Assembly: GCA_020637365.1 (NCBI GenBank)
Contig: JACJWE010000002.1
Span: forward strand, 62,001-126,000
Length of the DNA stretch: 64,000 nt
Reading direction: 5' to 3'
From: Acidimicrobiia bacterium
GTDB lineage: Bacteria > Actinomycetota > Acidimicrobiia > IMCC26256 > JAGNEX01
The notes under the pieces are model-generated. The model made no database searches and was not told the DNA's origin. It saw only the letters and a list, made by a program, of their open reading frames with translations. The position numbers were made by a program, and so were the translations under genes. Positions 1 through 9,634 of the stretch are shown here, piece after piece; within the stretch, counting starts at the first letter, position 1; each line of letters begins with the position of its first letter.

Positions 1-1871
1 ATGTCCCTGACCAGCTGCCAATGCTCCGACGACAAGGGCGCCGAACGGCGCGCCAACTCATAGGCCAGGTTGACGATCGGGCCGAACACGTCGAGCTGAA
101 CCTGCGAATCGGCGGCGTTGCCCACCCGCACCGGCCTGGATCGGCGATAGCCAGACAACTCGCCGATCTCGGCTTCAGACATCGGAGGCTCACCCGTGAC
201 CGTATACAGCGGCGAGAGCCGAGCAGGGTCATCGACGGTCTCCAGAACCGAGAGCACCCAGTTCAGAAACTCGATACCTTCCGATTCGCGCCCCAACCGC
301 ACCAGTGTGGTGGCGACGAGCGCCCCGTCGCGCAACCAGCAGAACCTGTAGTCCCAGTTGCGAATGCCGCCCAAAGTCTCCGGCAAGCTCGTCGTCGCGG
401 CCGCGAGAAATGCGCCAGTCGGACCATATCGCAGCCCTTCAAGAATCATCGCGGAGGTCTGCAGGAGCGGTTTGGCCTTGCCGGGCAACTGCAGATGTTC
501 GACCCAATTCGACCAGAACCGTGTGGTCGCCGTCGCTCGGATCGACTCGCTCCGATCTGGCGCGAGCGACCCGGTTCCAAATCGCAGCTCGATCACGAGC
601 GGATCGTCGCCAAGCTTCGCGATGCCGCGGGCACTTTGATGGCGCCCCTCGTCGCTGATTTCCCACACGACGCCGGGAGACCTCAGCACGATCGGAGTGT
701 GGCTCCCCCGGACGATAAGGCCGTCTGGCCGGCGCTCGATGCCGGTCGCGATTCGACCAAAGTCGATCCGGGGCGAAAAGTCGATCTGGCATTCACCGGT
801 GCCTGTGACGACACGAACGAGTTCGCACCTGCCCGGACGCTGATTAGGTCGGCCGCCGCTCGCATCCAAATAGTCGACGAGGGTCATGTCGGGCCATCGG
901 CTTTCCAACACCAAGGCAGACCCCACGTAACGCTGAATCGGACGCTCCGCATCGGGTCTCGGAGAAATTCCAAAACCGCCAGCGGTCGACCCGCCGAGAA
1001 GCTCCGCAAACAACGCTGGAGAGTCCGGCCGGGGAAAACATGCCCAGACCACCCGGGCCTCGTCCGAAATCAATGCCAAGCCACGCTGATCGGACAACAA
1101 CGAATGATGTTGGATCGGACGTTCCCGAGCGCCTTCAAGCCACGCTCGACGCCGCTCGGCAACAAACGCCAATACCCGCGCCACCTCGACCGGATCGGCG
1201 ATATGGAACTCCGCAGCGCTGTCTTCCAGGCCGACCTTGATACCAACGTCTGGTCCCGCCAACGTCACGAACGCGTCCTCGTCGGTCACGTCGTCGCCCA
1301 GATACAGCACAGCGGTTGCGCCTACCTGAGTCCTCAAGCGGTCGAGCGCGTAGCCCTTCGATGTTTCGACGACCGCAACCTCAGCGACCATCTTTCCGTC
1401 ACGACGAGACAGCTTGAAACGATCGACGAGTTGTTGTGTGAACTCGTGCACCTCTTGCGCTTGTTCAGGGCGGCTCCGGTAGTGGATCGCGACGCTCGCC
1501 GGTTTGGTCTCAACACCGATTCCGGGCCACTTTGCGCCGAACTCCTTGGCCAACCGCCGCACTTCGGACAACGTCTCGGTACGCTCGATCGACAACGCCC
1601 GCGAGAAGCCCAAGTCGAACTCGCCACCATGCGAGCCGACCAGTCGGATCTCATCGGGCAGGCGAGTCAAAAACGCGAGGTCCCGCAACCCTCTCCCCGA
1701 GACCACAGCGACATGAGTCTGACCAAGCTCGGCCAACGTTCGAATCGCCACCACACCTTCACGTGTCGGCCTGGCATCCATCGGGTCGGTGACGATCGGC
1801 GCCAACGTGCCATCAAAATCGGTCGCTACCAACAGCACCGGCGTCGAAGCCAGCTCTGTGAGCTTGTCCAA
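1..1871 (-). CDS. otsB: Trehalose-6-phosphate phosphatase fused to a GH15 glucoamylase/trehalase-like domain (C-terminus outside window)
   Basis: One unbroken minus-strand frame enters from the right and leaves at base 1, so only about 620 N-terminal residues are visible. The HAD motif DFDGTLAPIVTDP lies at about 1785-1825 and a later GDDVTDEDAF matches the OtsB metal-binding loop, so this half should dephosphorylate trehalose 6-phosphate. Downstream in the same frame RNWDYRFCWLRDGAL (about 310-355) is a GH15 signature, a family with glucoamylases and trehalases. The upstream in-frame stop leaves TTG 1871 or GTG 1838 as start; neither has a clear SD. It follows otsA directly and is probably co-transcribed. 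A plausible role is making and turning over trehalose with one polypeptide; the GH15 specificity is not determinable here. Confidence 0.85.
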   Translation of the reverse strand, partial: MDKLTELASTPVLLVATDFDGTLAPIVTDPMDARPTREGVVAIRTLAELGQTHVAVVSGRGLRDLAFLTRLPDEIRLVGSHGGEFDLGFSRALSIERTETLSEVRRLAKEFGAKWPGIGVETKPASVAIHYRSRPEQAQEVHEFTQQLVDRFKLSRRDGKMVAEVAVVETSKGYALDRLRTQVGATAVLYLGDDVTDEDAFVTLAGPDVGIKVGLEDSAAEFHIADPVEVARVLAFVAERRRAWLEGARERPIQHHSLLSDQRGLALISDEARVVWACFPRPDSPALFAELLGGSTAGGFGISPRPDAERPIQRYVGSALVLESRWPDMTLVDYLDASGGRPNQRPGRCELVRVVTGTGECQIDFSPRIDFGRIATGIERRPDGLIVRGSHTPIVLRSPGVVWEISDEGRHQSARGIAKLGDDPLVIELRFGTGSLAPDRSESIRATATTRFWSNWVEHLQLPGKAKPLLQTSAMILEGLRYGPTGAFLAAATTSLPETLGGIRNWDYRFCWLRDGALVATTLVRLGRESEGIEFLNWVLSVLETVDDPARLSPLYTVTGEPPMSEAEIGELSGYRRSRPVRVGNAADSQVQLDVFGPIVNLAYELARRSAPLSSEHWQLVRD

Positions 1872-1912
1872 CAGGCCAGGCTGCCGGTCCCAAGTCACCG
1901 AAAGCGAGGCGT

Positions 1913-3361
1913 TCAACCGTCCACCTCCAACGCATCCAAAAACGCCGTCGCCCAACGGTTGACGTCATAGGACTCCAAATGAGCACGCATCGCCGCCATT
2001 CGCCCCTTCATCTCATCGTTGGGCATCGAGACAGCCCGTGCCACCGCCTGCTGCAATCCGTCGAGGTCGTGAGGATTGACGATCAGCGCCTGAGTGAGTT
2101 CTTGGGCCGCACCCGAAAACTCACTGAGGACGAGCACCCCGTCGTCGTCGATCCTCGATGCCACATATTCCTTGGCGACCAGGTTCATCCCGTCCTGGAA
2201 CGGTGTCACCATCATCACGTCTGCGAGTCGATAGAGCGAGACCAGTTCGTGGACGTCGTGATTGCGCCGCAGATAGTGCACAACGGGCCGTCCGACCTGC
2301 CCAAACTCACCGTTGATCTGGCCGACGAGTTCCTCGACTCGCGACCGCAGATCCGCGTACTCGTCGATCCGGGCTCGCGTCGGCACAACCGACTGAATGA
2401 AAACGCACGTTTCCGGATCAAGCTCACCTGCGCGCAGCAGCTCTTGAAACGCGCGGAGCCGGACGTCGATGCCCTTGGTGTAATCCAGCCGGTCAATGCC
2501 CATCAGCACTTTGGTGTCGACACCGAGTCGGGCACGGTGCTCGGCAACCCGCATCTCAGTCTCTTCATCCGATGCGATCGATTCGATCGCATCGACGTCG
2601 ATCGAGATAGGGAAAGCCCGAACGTCGACGCGACGACCCTCATAGTCAAGTGCCCCCTCGACATACTCCGCTTCGGTGAAGCGTTCTGCAGTCAACAGAA
2701 ACTTCTCTGCATCACGAGGGATCTGCATACCGACGACATCGGCACCGAGCGTTCCCTTCAACAGCTCACTACGCCAAGGCAACTGCGCGAACAGGTCTTG
2801 AGGCGGGAACGGGATGTGAAGAAAGAAGCCGATGCGAACGTCGGGTCGCAGCGCACGCAGCATCGCGGGAACGAGATGCAGGTGGTAGTCGTGGACCCAC
2901 ACCGTGCCACCGGTGGCGACGATACTCGCCGCTCGTCGAGCGAAACGCCGGTTCACCCTGACGTATTGACGCATCCAGCGACGGTGGTACTCAGGCGTCC
3001 GAACGGCGTCGTGGTAGAGCGGCCACAGCGTCCTGTTCGAAAACCCCGAGTAGTAGAAATCGTGTTCCTCGGCGTCGAGTGCGACCGGCTCCATACGCAA
3101 GCCATCCAACTCGAACGCGTCGAAGTCCTGACCTGTCACCCCCGACCAGCCGACCCACGCGCCGCCGCGTTCGACCAGCACTGGATAAACCGCCGACACA
3201 AGTCCCCCCGGGCTTTTCGACCACGATCCGTCGTCGGAACGCACCACCGGAAGGCGGTTGGCGACGATCACCAACGAGTGGGATGCCTCGAAGTCGTCGA
3301 GCGGCGTTTGGTCCAAATGAGCGAACGGACGTCTGGGATCCACGGCAGTGTTTCGGCTCAT
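1913..3361 (-). CDS. otsA: Trehalose-6-phosphate synthase, GT20
   Basis: The 482-residue protein has full OtsA length. It would make trehalose 6-phosphate from a nucleotide-glucose and glucose 6-phosphate in the cytoplasm. Visible signatures are LVIVANRLPV, GGLVSA, WVGWSG, YYSGFSNRTLWPLYHD, VWVHDYHLHLVPAMLR, HIPFPPQDLF and GIDRLDYTKGI, all in the expected order for the two Rossmann lobes. The ATG start is preceded by a weak GGATAGGG. The OtsB-GH15 gene follows about 40 bases downstream on the same strand, completing the two-step OtsAB route. Confidence 0.96.
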   Translation of the reverse strand: MSRNTAVDPRRPFAHLDQTPLDDFEASHSLVIVANRLPVVRSDDGSWSKSPGGLVSAVYPVLVERGGAWVGWSGVTGQDFDAFELDGLRMEPVALDAEEHDFYYSGFSNRTLWPLYHDAVRTPEYHRRWMRQYVRVNRRFARRAASIVATGGTVWVHDYHLHLVPAMLRALRPDVRIGFFLHIPFPPQDLFAQLPWRSELLKGTLGADVVGMQIPRDAEKFLLTAERFTEAEYVEGALDYEGRRVDVRAFPISIDVDAIESIASDEETEMRVAEHRARLGVDTKVLMGIDRLDYTKGIDVRLRAFQELLRAGELDPETCVFIQSVVPTRARIDEYADLRSRVEELVGQINGEFGQVGRPVVHYLRRNHDVHELVSLYRLADVMMVTPFQDGMNLVAKEYVASRIDDDGVLVLSEFSGAAQELTQALIVNPHDLDGLQQAVARAVSMPNDEMKGRMAAMRAHLESYDVNRWATAFLDALEVDG

Positions 3362-4027
3362 GGTCCACTATCCCTATCCGAACCGTGGATGGCTGTGCGA
3401 CTCGGCGTCGTCCGTCATCTGAGGCCCTCGAACCGCAGAGGGCTGTCATTTGAGACGATCAACACCCAATTGGATGGTGCTGATGTCCGCGAGCTGGAAG
3501 GAAACCCTGGGTCGCCTGATCTCCAGGTTCACGCTCATCGCCTGCTGAAACGCAATGTAGCGAAGCTACCCCCCGGCACTTTCGGCGAGGTAATACGGCC
3601 AGCGCGAACAACAAATGACAAGCACACGAAGACCGCACCCCGTCAACACCCCGTCAACCGGCCGAAACCAGACGACACCACTCGGCACGGCTCAACACCA
3701 GGGCACACGATGCCCGCACCAACAGGTCGCCATGACCGGAATCATGACCAGCGCGCTGAGCAGCAACATCATGAAGCCGCGAAACAGCACACCCGGACCA
3801 GACCAAATCGCAGCCCCAGGCCACAGCGCACCCAAGGCCAAGCCAGGACCCAACGCCGGAGCACACCCCGAACCTGTTCGCCCGGAGGCCCGACCAAAGC
3901 CCCAACACTGCAGCGCACCCCGACACGCAACACCACCCAACGCGACAGCACCGCCCGACGCCGGACACCACCCAACGCGACAGCACACCCCGACACGCAA
4001 CACCAGCCGAGGCCACCCGAGCGCCCC
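3362..4027. other. Intergenic region with C/A-rich short repeats
   Basis: No convincing gene. From about 3600 the plus strand is C/A-rich with few T, and it holds duplicated words such as CACCCAACGCGACAGCAC (about 3933 and 3972) and CCCCGACACGCAACACCA. Open frames on both strands are low-complexity by-products. A hydrophobic minus-strand stretch near 3710-3770 (MMLLLSALVMIPVMATC) could be the remnant of a small membrane protein, but nothing around it supports a gene. Confidence 0.5.
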
Positions 4028-4192
4028 AGGTGGCTGGCGCCAAACGGATGGCGCACGTCTCCACGTCCCGGCATCAAGGGTTCGTCGTGTCCTCGATTCC
4101 GCCAAACCGGGCCGAGGAGTGACGAAATATCGTCCCTGCGATCGGCGCGCCGCACCGCCGATCCGAGCACCTACGTTTAACACCAGATACCT
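4028..4192 (+). mobile_element. MITE-like element, copy A (165 bp, terminal inverted repeats)
   Basis: The left end 4028-4046 and the reverse complement of the right end 4174-4192 agree at 14 of 19 positions, consensus AGGTNNCTGGYGYYAAACG. The whole element aligns in inverted orientation with 21771-21933, including GTCCTCNATTCCGCCA, the core AGTGACGAAATNTCGTCC and CGCCGATCCG. It encodes nothing. The ends, the size and the two intergenic copies fit a non-autonomous transposon; no clear target duplication is visible. Confidence 0.65.
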
Positions 4193-4303
4193 AGCGACAT
4201 ACCAAAGAAGCGAAACTATGGGCGACCTCTTAACACCAGGCATCCTGCTCGCCGAATACCCGCCTGCCACCGGCAAGGAGCGGATTCACAAAAAGGACCG
4301 CAC

Positions 4304-5557
4304 GTGACACACTCAGTCATCCAGATTGACGGACTGGTCAAGACTTTTGGGACCTTTCGCGCCCTCGATGGACTGGACCTCTCGGTGACCCAAGGCGAGA
4401 TTCACGGGTTCTTGGGGCCCAACGGGGCGGGCAAATCGACGACGATCAGAGTGTTGTTAGGTCTGATGCGCGCCACATCGGGTGCGGCGACCCTCCTCGG
4501 GTCAGACCCCTGGGCAGACGCCGCCAAGCTTCATGAACGGCTCGCCTACGTGCCCGGCGACGTCTCATTATGGCCAGGGCTGACGGGCGGCCAATGCTTG
4601 GACGTCTTGGCATCCAGCCACGGTGAAGTCGACGCCAAGCGACGGACTGAACTAATCGAGCGTTTCGATCTCGACCCGACCAAGAAAGCCCGTGACTACT
4701 CCAAAGGCAACCGCCAAAAGGTGGCATTGGTCGCCGCGCTTTCAACCCATGTCGAACTCATCATCTTCGACGAACCGACCAGCGGCCTCGATCCATTGAT
4801 GGAACAGGCGTTTCAAGAAGTGGTGCGCCAGCGAAAAGCGGAGGGCGTGACGGTCCTGCTGTCGAGCCACATCCTCGCCGAGGTAGAAGCCCTGGCGGAC
4901 CGAGTCTCGATCATCCGCAAAGGCCGAACCGTTCAGGCTGGCTCACTCACAGACCTGCGGCAACACACCCGGACAACCGTCAGGGCGACCGTGAACCACT
5001 CCCCCGATGGGCTCGCCACCGGTGCCGGTATCGCCGATTACGAGACGTCGACATCCTCCGATGGCAACCAGATCGCCTTCACCGTCGACCCGACTCACCT
5101 CGATGGCGCCATTGCTGCACTGCACCACGCTGGTATCAGGACGCTGACGGTGAACCCGCCAAGTCTGGACTCGTTGTTCTTGCGCAGCTACGGCGAAGAC
5201 ATTCGCGAACGAGAAAACGCAGCAGCGGGCGTGAGCGGATCACCCCAATCGATTGGGTTCCGTCCCCGCCATGGACACGCTGGAGCACACCGGCACGACG
5301 ACCACCGCGACGACAGCCCGGACGGCAACCACGACGACAACCACGGCGACAACCACCGCGACAACCACCCCGACGGCAACCACAACGACAACCAGGACGA
5401 CAACAGCCCGGACGGCAACCACGACGACAACCACCGCGACAACCACCCGGACGACAACCACCCCGACGGCAACCACGACGACAACCAGGACGACAACAGC
5501 CCGGACGGCAACCGCAGCGACAACCAGGGCGATGATGGCCGGGGCAGGGGGAAATGA
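4304..5557 (+). CDS. ABC transporter ATP-binding protein with His/Asp/Asn-rich repeat tail
   Basis: GTG start with AAAGGA about 7 bases upstream. Residues 1 to ~300 form an ABC-2-type ATPase: Walker A GPNGAGKST, Q-loop region, signature YSKGNRQKVALVAAL, Walker B LIIFDEPTSGLDP and H-loop LLSSHIL. It should power export through the permease encoded next, of the antibiotic/polyketide exporter type. From about residue 338 to the end the protein is a repeat tail of units such as DGNHDDNHGDNHRDN, absent from ordinary members. The stop overlaps the permease start in ATGA at 5554-5557, which argues that this frame is really translated to the end. Confidence 0.9.
   Translation: MTHSVIQIDGLVKTFGTFRALDGLDLSVTQGEIHGFLGPNGAGKSTTIRVLLGLMRATSGAATLLGSDPWADAAKLHERLAYVPGDVSLWPGLTGGQCLDVLASSHGEVDAKRRTELIERFDLDPTKKARDYSKGNRQKVALVAALSTHVELIIFDEPTSGLDPLMEQAFQEVVRQRKAEGVTVLLSSHILAEVEALADRVSIIRKGRTVQAGSLTDLRQHTRTTVRATVNHSPDGLATGAGIADYETSTSSDGNQIAFTVDPTHLDGAIAALHHAGIRTLTVNPPSLDSLFLRSYGEDIRERENAAAGVSGSPQSIGFRPRHGHAGAHRHDDHRDDSPDGNHDDNHGDNHRDNHPDGNHNDNQDDNSPDGNHDDNHRDNHPDDNHPDGNHDDNQDDNSPDGNRSDNQGDDGRGRGK
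5315..5537 (+). repeat. In-frame minisatellite encoding the ABC ATPase tail
   Basis: Blocks beginning AGCCCGGACGGCAACC start at 5315, 5405 and 5498, giving periods of 90 and 93 bases. They are built from 12-base units such as GACGACAACCAC. All periods are multiples of three, so copy-number change would lengthen or shorten the tail without breaking the frame. Confidence 0.85.
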
Positions 5558-7138
5558 CCGTGCCCGCAGGATTGGCAACCACGCTGTCCATCCAGTGGAG
5601 GACCAATGGGAGGGTCATCCTCCTGTGGCTGGTTTCGGTCGCGGGCACCTTCGCTCTGACCGCCTGGTCGATAGCGTCGCTCTATAACACACCCGAGAAG
5701 ATCGCTACCTACGCCGACTCCATTGCTGGGGGCGCGCTGTACGCGATTAACGGAAAAGTCGAAGGCATCAACACCCTCGGCGGAGTGATCCAGGACGAGT
5801 TCGCATTCATGGGGGCGTTCCTCCTGCCGCTGCTCGAATTTCGCTGATCGCCAGAGCGACCCGACGTGAGGAAGAAGCGGGCCGGCTCGAACTGCTGTTG
5901 TCGGGGCGAATCGACCGACTGAGCCCCCTGACCGGCGCACTCTTGTGGACGTGGGCGACCATCGCCGCGCTCTGCGTTGCCTTCTTTGTCGTGTTGATCC
6001 CGACGGACTTCCCGACAAGCGGTGCTGCGCTCTATACATTTTCGCTCGGCGGGCTCGCGTTCGTCTTTGCCGCATTCGCTGCCGTGGCGGCCCAAGCCAC
6101 CCTGCATTCGAGAGGGGTCTACATCTCCTCGCTGGCAGCTCTCGTGGTCGCCTATGTGTTGCGAGGCGTCGGTGACGCTACCGGCACATGGGTTACTTGG
6201 CTCTCACCATTGGGATGGCAGGAAAAGACGGCTGCTACAGGCGGTCAGCACTGGTGGGTATTGACCCTGCCACTGATTGCCGGATTGACCCTTTCAGGTC
6301 TGGCACTCGTCCTGAACGGTCGCCGCGATCTTGGAAGCGCGCTGATTCAAAGTTCGGGCGGCCCGGCTGAAGCCAGCGCAATGCTGAAAAGCCCGCTCGG
6401 GTTTGCTCTCTGGCTGCATCGGCCCACCCAGATCGCTTGGCTCGCTGGCAGCGTGGTGTTGGCCGTGATGATGGGCGTGTTAGCACAAGATGTGATCGAC
6501 GCGTTTACGTCTAATCAACAGATCGCCGACATGATCGGCGCCAATGTGGACCATCCAGAAGACGCGTTCGCCGCAATGGTCCAGCTATACATCGCACTGA
6601 TCGGCTTTGGTTACGCGATCCAAGCGGTCTCGACCCTTCGTCGAGAAGAGGCGGCAGGACGCCTCGAAACCGTTCTGAGTGGCGCCCGGTCACGGACCGC
6701 GTGGTTGGGTATACAGCTCGCGGTGATTACAGCTGGGTTAGTGGTGATCGTGGTCATCGCATCAGCAACCTTTGCCGCATGTACAGCGTTGTCTATGGGC
6801 TCCGGAGCAGAGCTGACACGACTCTTCGCTTCTGGTTTGGCGTACCTCCCAGCCGAGCTTCTGGTGTTGGGGCTGGCGGCGCTGATGTTTGGAGCTTTCG
6901 CTCGGTACTTTTCGGTGTTATGGGGGTACTACGCAGTCGTAGCCTTCTTGGCGTTCTTGGGGAACGCCATCAAGCTGCCCTCGCTTCTGGTCGACCTCGC
7001 CCCGACGACCCACGTTGGCGATCCACCACAGGGACCAGTGGAAACAGCCGGGCTCATCGTGATGAGCGTCGCTGCACTCTCACACTCATCGCAGTAGCCT
7101 TTAGAGGTTTTTCGAGACGAGATATCCCCACAAACTGA
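5554..7138 (+). CDS. ABC-2 type exporter permease, frame interrupted twice
   Basis: Begins inside the ATPase stop (ATGA) with a G-rich SD (GGGGG). The reading frame changes at about 5838 (ending PLL, resuming ISLIARATRREEEAGRLELL) and at about 7073 (resuming LIAVAFRGFSRRDIPTN). Each change is explained by one missing base; restored length is about 528 residues. There are two homologous halves: RREEEAGRLELLLSG and RREEAAGRLETVLSG each follow a hydrophobic block, as in two-lobed polyketide-antibiotic exporter permeases. Many membrane segments are visible. It is the transport partner of the preceding ATPase; the substrate is unknown. It could be a true pseudogene, but sequencing error is likelier. 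Confidence 0.75.
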
Positions 7139-7414
7139 GCATTGTCGGCGTTGGCCACTCAATCATTTTGCGATGCGGCCAGCATCTCAGGCAGCTGGAT
7201 TACATACGGCCAATTCAAAAGTATCACCGTCGAGTATCGAAACGAACGGCGTAAGTGTTGCGCTGGACATTTAACAGATTCTTCATTAACATTCCGAGGC
7301 GAAAACAAGCCGCTGACAGCCTTTTTTGGGGTGTCGCGGAGCGGCTCCCAATACGGCCGGCAGCAGCTGTGGCCGTTTATTCCGCCTGCCTCCCAGGGAT
7401 CCGGCCAGGCTGTT

Positions 7415-7450
7415 GATAATCGCCCGGCTTGCCCTGGCCGGGCGATTATC
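7415..7450. other. Perfect 14-bp hairpin
   Basis: GATAATCGCCCGGC (7415-7428), an 8-base loop TTGCCCTG, and its exact reverse complement (7437-7450). There is no T-run after it, so it is not a classical intrinsic terminator for the exporter operon. It could be a transcript-stabilising hairpin or a mobile-element trace. Confidence 0.8.
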
Positions 7451-7479
7451 GCGTCCCCGACACCACGCTCGCGACCCGA

Positions 7480-7779
7480 CTCTCACGACGCAAGGTTTGC
7501 GACACACCACGACGCTCGCCACCCGACTCTCGCCACCCGACGCTCGCCACCCGACTCTCACGACGCAAGGTTTGCGACACACCACGACGCGCCACCCGAC
7601 GCCACCCGACGCTCGCGACCCGACTCTCACGACGCAAGGTTTGCGACACACCACGACGCTCGCGACACGACACTCGCCACCGACTCTCACGACGCAAGGT
7701 TTGCGACACACCACGACGCTCGCGACCCGACTCTCGCCACCCGACTCTCACGACGCAAGGTTTGCGACACACCACGACG
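7480..7779 (+). repeat. Five 35-bp direct repeats with degenerate spacers
   Basis: Identical copies beginning CTCTCACGACGCAAGG and ending ACACACCACGACG lie at 7480-7514, 7555-7589, 7624-7658, 7684-7718 and 7745-7779. Each contains a small stem CGCAA-GGT-TTGCG. The intervals of 25-40 bases are themselves made of CTCGCCACCCGA-type words, so this is a compound minisatellite. Confidence 0.9.
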
Positions 7780-7862
7780 CTCGCACCGACTCTCGCCACC
7801 CGACTCTCGCTGACCGACCCACTCACGCACCAACTCGAGCGCATGCCCGCACCGGCCCGTAT

Positions 7863-7918
7863 CCGCACCCGCACCCGCACCAGCACCCGCCCGCACCCGC
7901 ACCCGCACCCGCACCCGC
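7863..7918 (+). repeat. GCACCC hexanucleotide tract
   Basis: About nine imperfect copies of the hexamer CGCACC in a row, interrupted once by CAGCACCCGCC. Purely low-complexity. Confidence 0.85.
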
Positions 7919-8215
7919 TGACGAAACAAACATGCCCGCGATACCCCGTCAGCCAGATTCCGAAGACCTACACAAAAATGACACCCGCGAAAGCAGACCC
8001 AGCAACGCCCCAAGAAATCTGACCCACGACATCACACCGCCCTAAAGAGCCGCGAGGTTGGGCATGCTCCGACTTGGTTCGGATCGGGTGCGCCGTTAGC
8101 GTGCCGGGCAGCATTTTTCCGGCCTCAACGCCGGATGATCACGGCCCATGTTGACGGTCCCTCGCCTTGAGGGCACCCCGGCAAGCCGTCCGTCGCGACG
8201 GTCTGGATAGCGCCC

Positions 8216-9628
8216 ATGGTCTTTCCATCCGTCACGTTCTTGTTCTATTTCCTGCCGATCACGGTGCTTCTTGCCACCGTGGCGCCAGCTCGTATGCGGA
8301 ACACGATCTTGCTTGTCGCAAGTTTTGTGTTCTACGCATGGGGAACGGGCGAATACGTCGCACTGCTCGGCGTCTCGATCCTGGTCAACTACTACTTCGG
8401 CGCCCGGGTGACCGAAGCATCGCCGCATCGGCGACGAAATCTCTACCTGGCCATCGCTGCCAACCTCGCGATGCTTGCCTGGTTCAAATACGCCCCGTTC
8501 GCGATCACGCAACTCAACGAACTGCTCGATCTCGCCGGCATCGACCCTGTGGCCGTCCCCAAGGTCACGCTTCCGATCGGCATCTCCTTCTTCACGTTCC
8601 AGGCGATGAGCTATGTCATCGACATCAGCCGCGGACGCACCGAACCGGTCGACCGTCTTCGCGACTTTGCCCTGTACGTGTCGATGTTTCCCCAGTTGGT
8701 GGCCGGGCCCATCGTGCGTTTCCACGAGGTCCACCAGCAGATCCGCCACCGCGAGATCACCTTCGACGCCTTCTCAGACGGTGCGGTCAGGTTCGCTCAT
8801 GGCCTTTCCAAGAAGGTGCTGGTCGCCGACAGTGCCGCTCGACTCGCCAACTCAGCGTTCTCACTCGATCACGGAGACCTCACGTTCGTTGGCGCATGGC
8901 TCGGAGCGCTGGCCTATGCGGTCCAGATCTATTTCGACTTCTCTGGCTATTCCGATATGGCAATCGGCCTCGGTAAGGTCTTCGGCTTCGACTTCCCCGA
9001 GAACTTCGCTCGCCCCTACAGCTCCCGTTCGATCACGGATTTCTGGCGGCGTTGGCATATCACCCTGTCCAACTGGTTTCGGGACTACCTCTACATACCC
9101 TTGGGTGGCTCACAGGGCACCAAGGCTCAGACCTACCGCAACCTCATCATCGTCTTCTTGTTGACCGGGTTATGGCATGGTGCCGACTGGACGTTCGTGT
9201 TCTGGGGCATCTACCACGGCGGATGGATGCTGATCGAGCGGGCGGTTGGTTGGCGGCAACGTTGGCCCCTTCCCCATTGGCTGGGTCAGGTCGTGGTGTT
9301 TGTCGTCGTCGTCTTTGGCTGGGTGCTGTTCCGTGCGGACAGCCTGACCGACGCCGTGAGCTATATGGGCGCCATGGTCAGCCCGGGCGCTCTCCAGCTC
9401 CCACACAAAATGATGCTGATGGCGTCACCGAAAACCCTGCTGATGGTGGCGATTGGTCTCTCGACACTCGCCATCCCCCGAAACACCACCTTTGGACGCG
9501 ACGTCTTGCTCGGCAATTCGGCGTTCTCACACCTGTGCCGGGTCGTGCTGCTCGTTATCGTCTTCCCGTACACCGCGCTGGCAATCTACGCGGGCTCGAT
9601 CAGCCCGTTCATCTACTTCAAGTTCTGA
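8216..9628 (+). CDS. MBOAT-family O-acyltransferase, AlgI-like (copy 1)
   Basis: 470 residues, the usual AlgI length. It is a polytopic membrane protein that in this family passes acyl (usually acetyl) groups across the membrane to an extracellular polysaccharide. Signatures: PIGISFFTFQAMSYVIDI, FPQLVAGPIVRF, YFDFSGYSDMAIGLG, FWRRWHITLSNWFRDYLYIP and the histidine motif LTGLWHGADWTFVFWG. The start VFPSVTFLFYFLP matches that of copies 2 and 3. Its stop is 6 bases before the AlgJ-like gene, so the two are surely co-expressed. Confidence 0.92.
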   Translation: MVFPSVTFLFYFLPITVLLATVAPARMRNTILLVASFVFYAWGTGEYVALLGVSILVNYYFGARVTEASPHRRRNLYLAIAANLAMLAWFKYAPFAITQLNELLDLAGIDPVAVPKVTLPIGISFFTFQAMSYVIDISRGRTEPVDRLRDFALYVSMFPQLVAGPIVRFHEVHQQIRHREITFDAFSDGAVRFAHGLSKKVLVADSAARLANSAFSLDHGDLTFVGAWLGALAYAVQIYFDFSGYSDMAIGLGKVFGFDFPENFARPYSSRSITDFWRRWHITLSNWFRDYLYIPLGGSQGTKAQTYRNLIIVFLLTGLWHGADWTFVFWGIYHGGWMLIERAVGWRQRWPLPHWLGQVVVFVVVVFGWVLFRADSLTDAVSYMGAMVSPGALQLPHKMMLMASPKTLLMVAIGLSTLAIPRNTTFGRDVLLGNSAFSHLCRVVLLVIVFPYTALAIYAGSISPFIYFKF

Positions 9629-9634
9629 TGCGCC

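Larger units (their letters stand above)
7139..8215. other. Intergenic region, repeat-rich, no gene
   Basis: About 1.1 kb without a convincing gene between the exporter and the first MBOAT gene. It holds a 14-bp-stem hairpin (7415-7450), five copies of a 35-base repeat (7480-7779) and a GCACCC hexamer tract (7863-7918), entered separately. Long plus- and minus-strand open frames across it only translate the repeats. Confidence 0.7.

Noticed and set aside
21..4180. Very long plus-strand open frames of 649 and 733 codons
   Set aside because: They are antisense to OtsB-GH15 and OtsA, which carry full family motifs on the minus strand; the plus translations are Arg/His/Gln-rich with no domain.
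5136..5648. Minus-strand frames rich in Val or in Arg/Gly/Cys
   Set aside because: They are antisense translations of the repeat that encodes the ABC ATPase tail; the plus-strand frame is fixed by the ATGA overlap with the permease.
7480..7779. CRISPR-like spacing of five 35-bp repeats
   Set aside because: The intervals are not unique spacers; they are built from CTCGCCACCCGA words related to one another, lengths vary from 25 to 40, and no cas gene is present.
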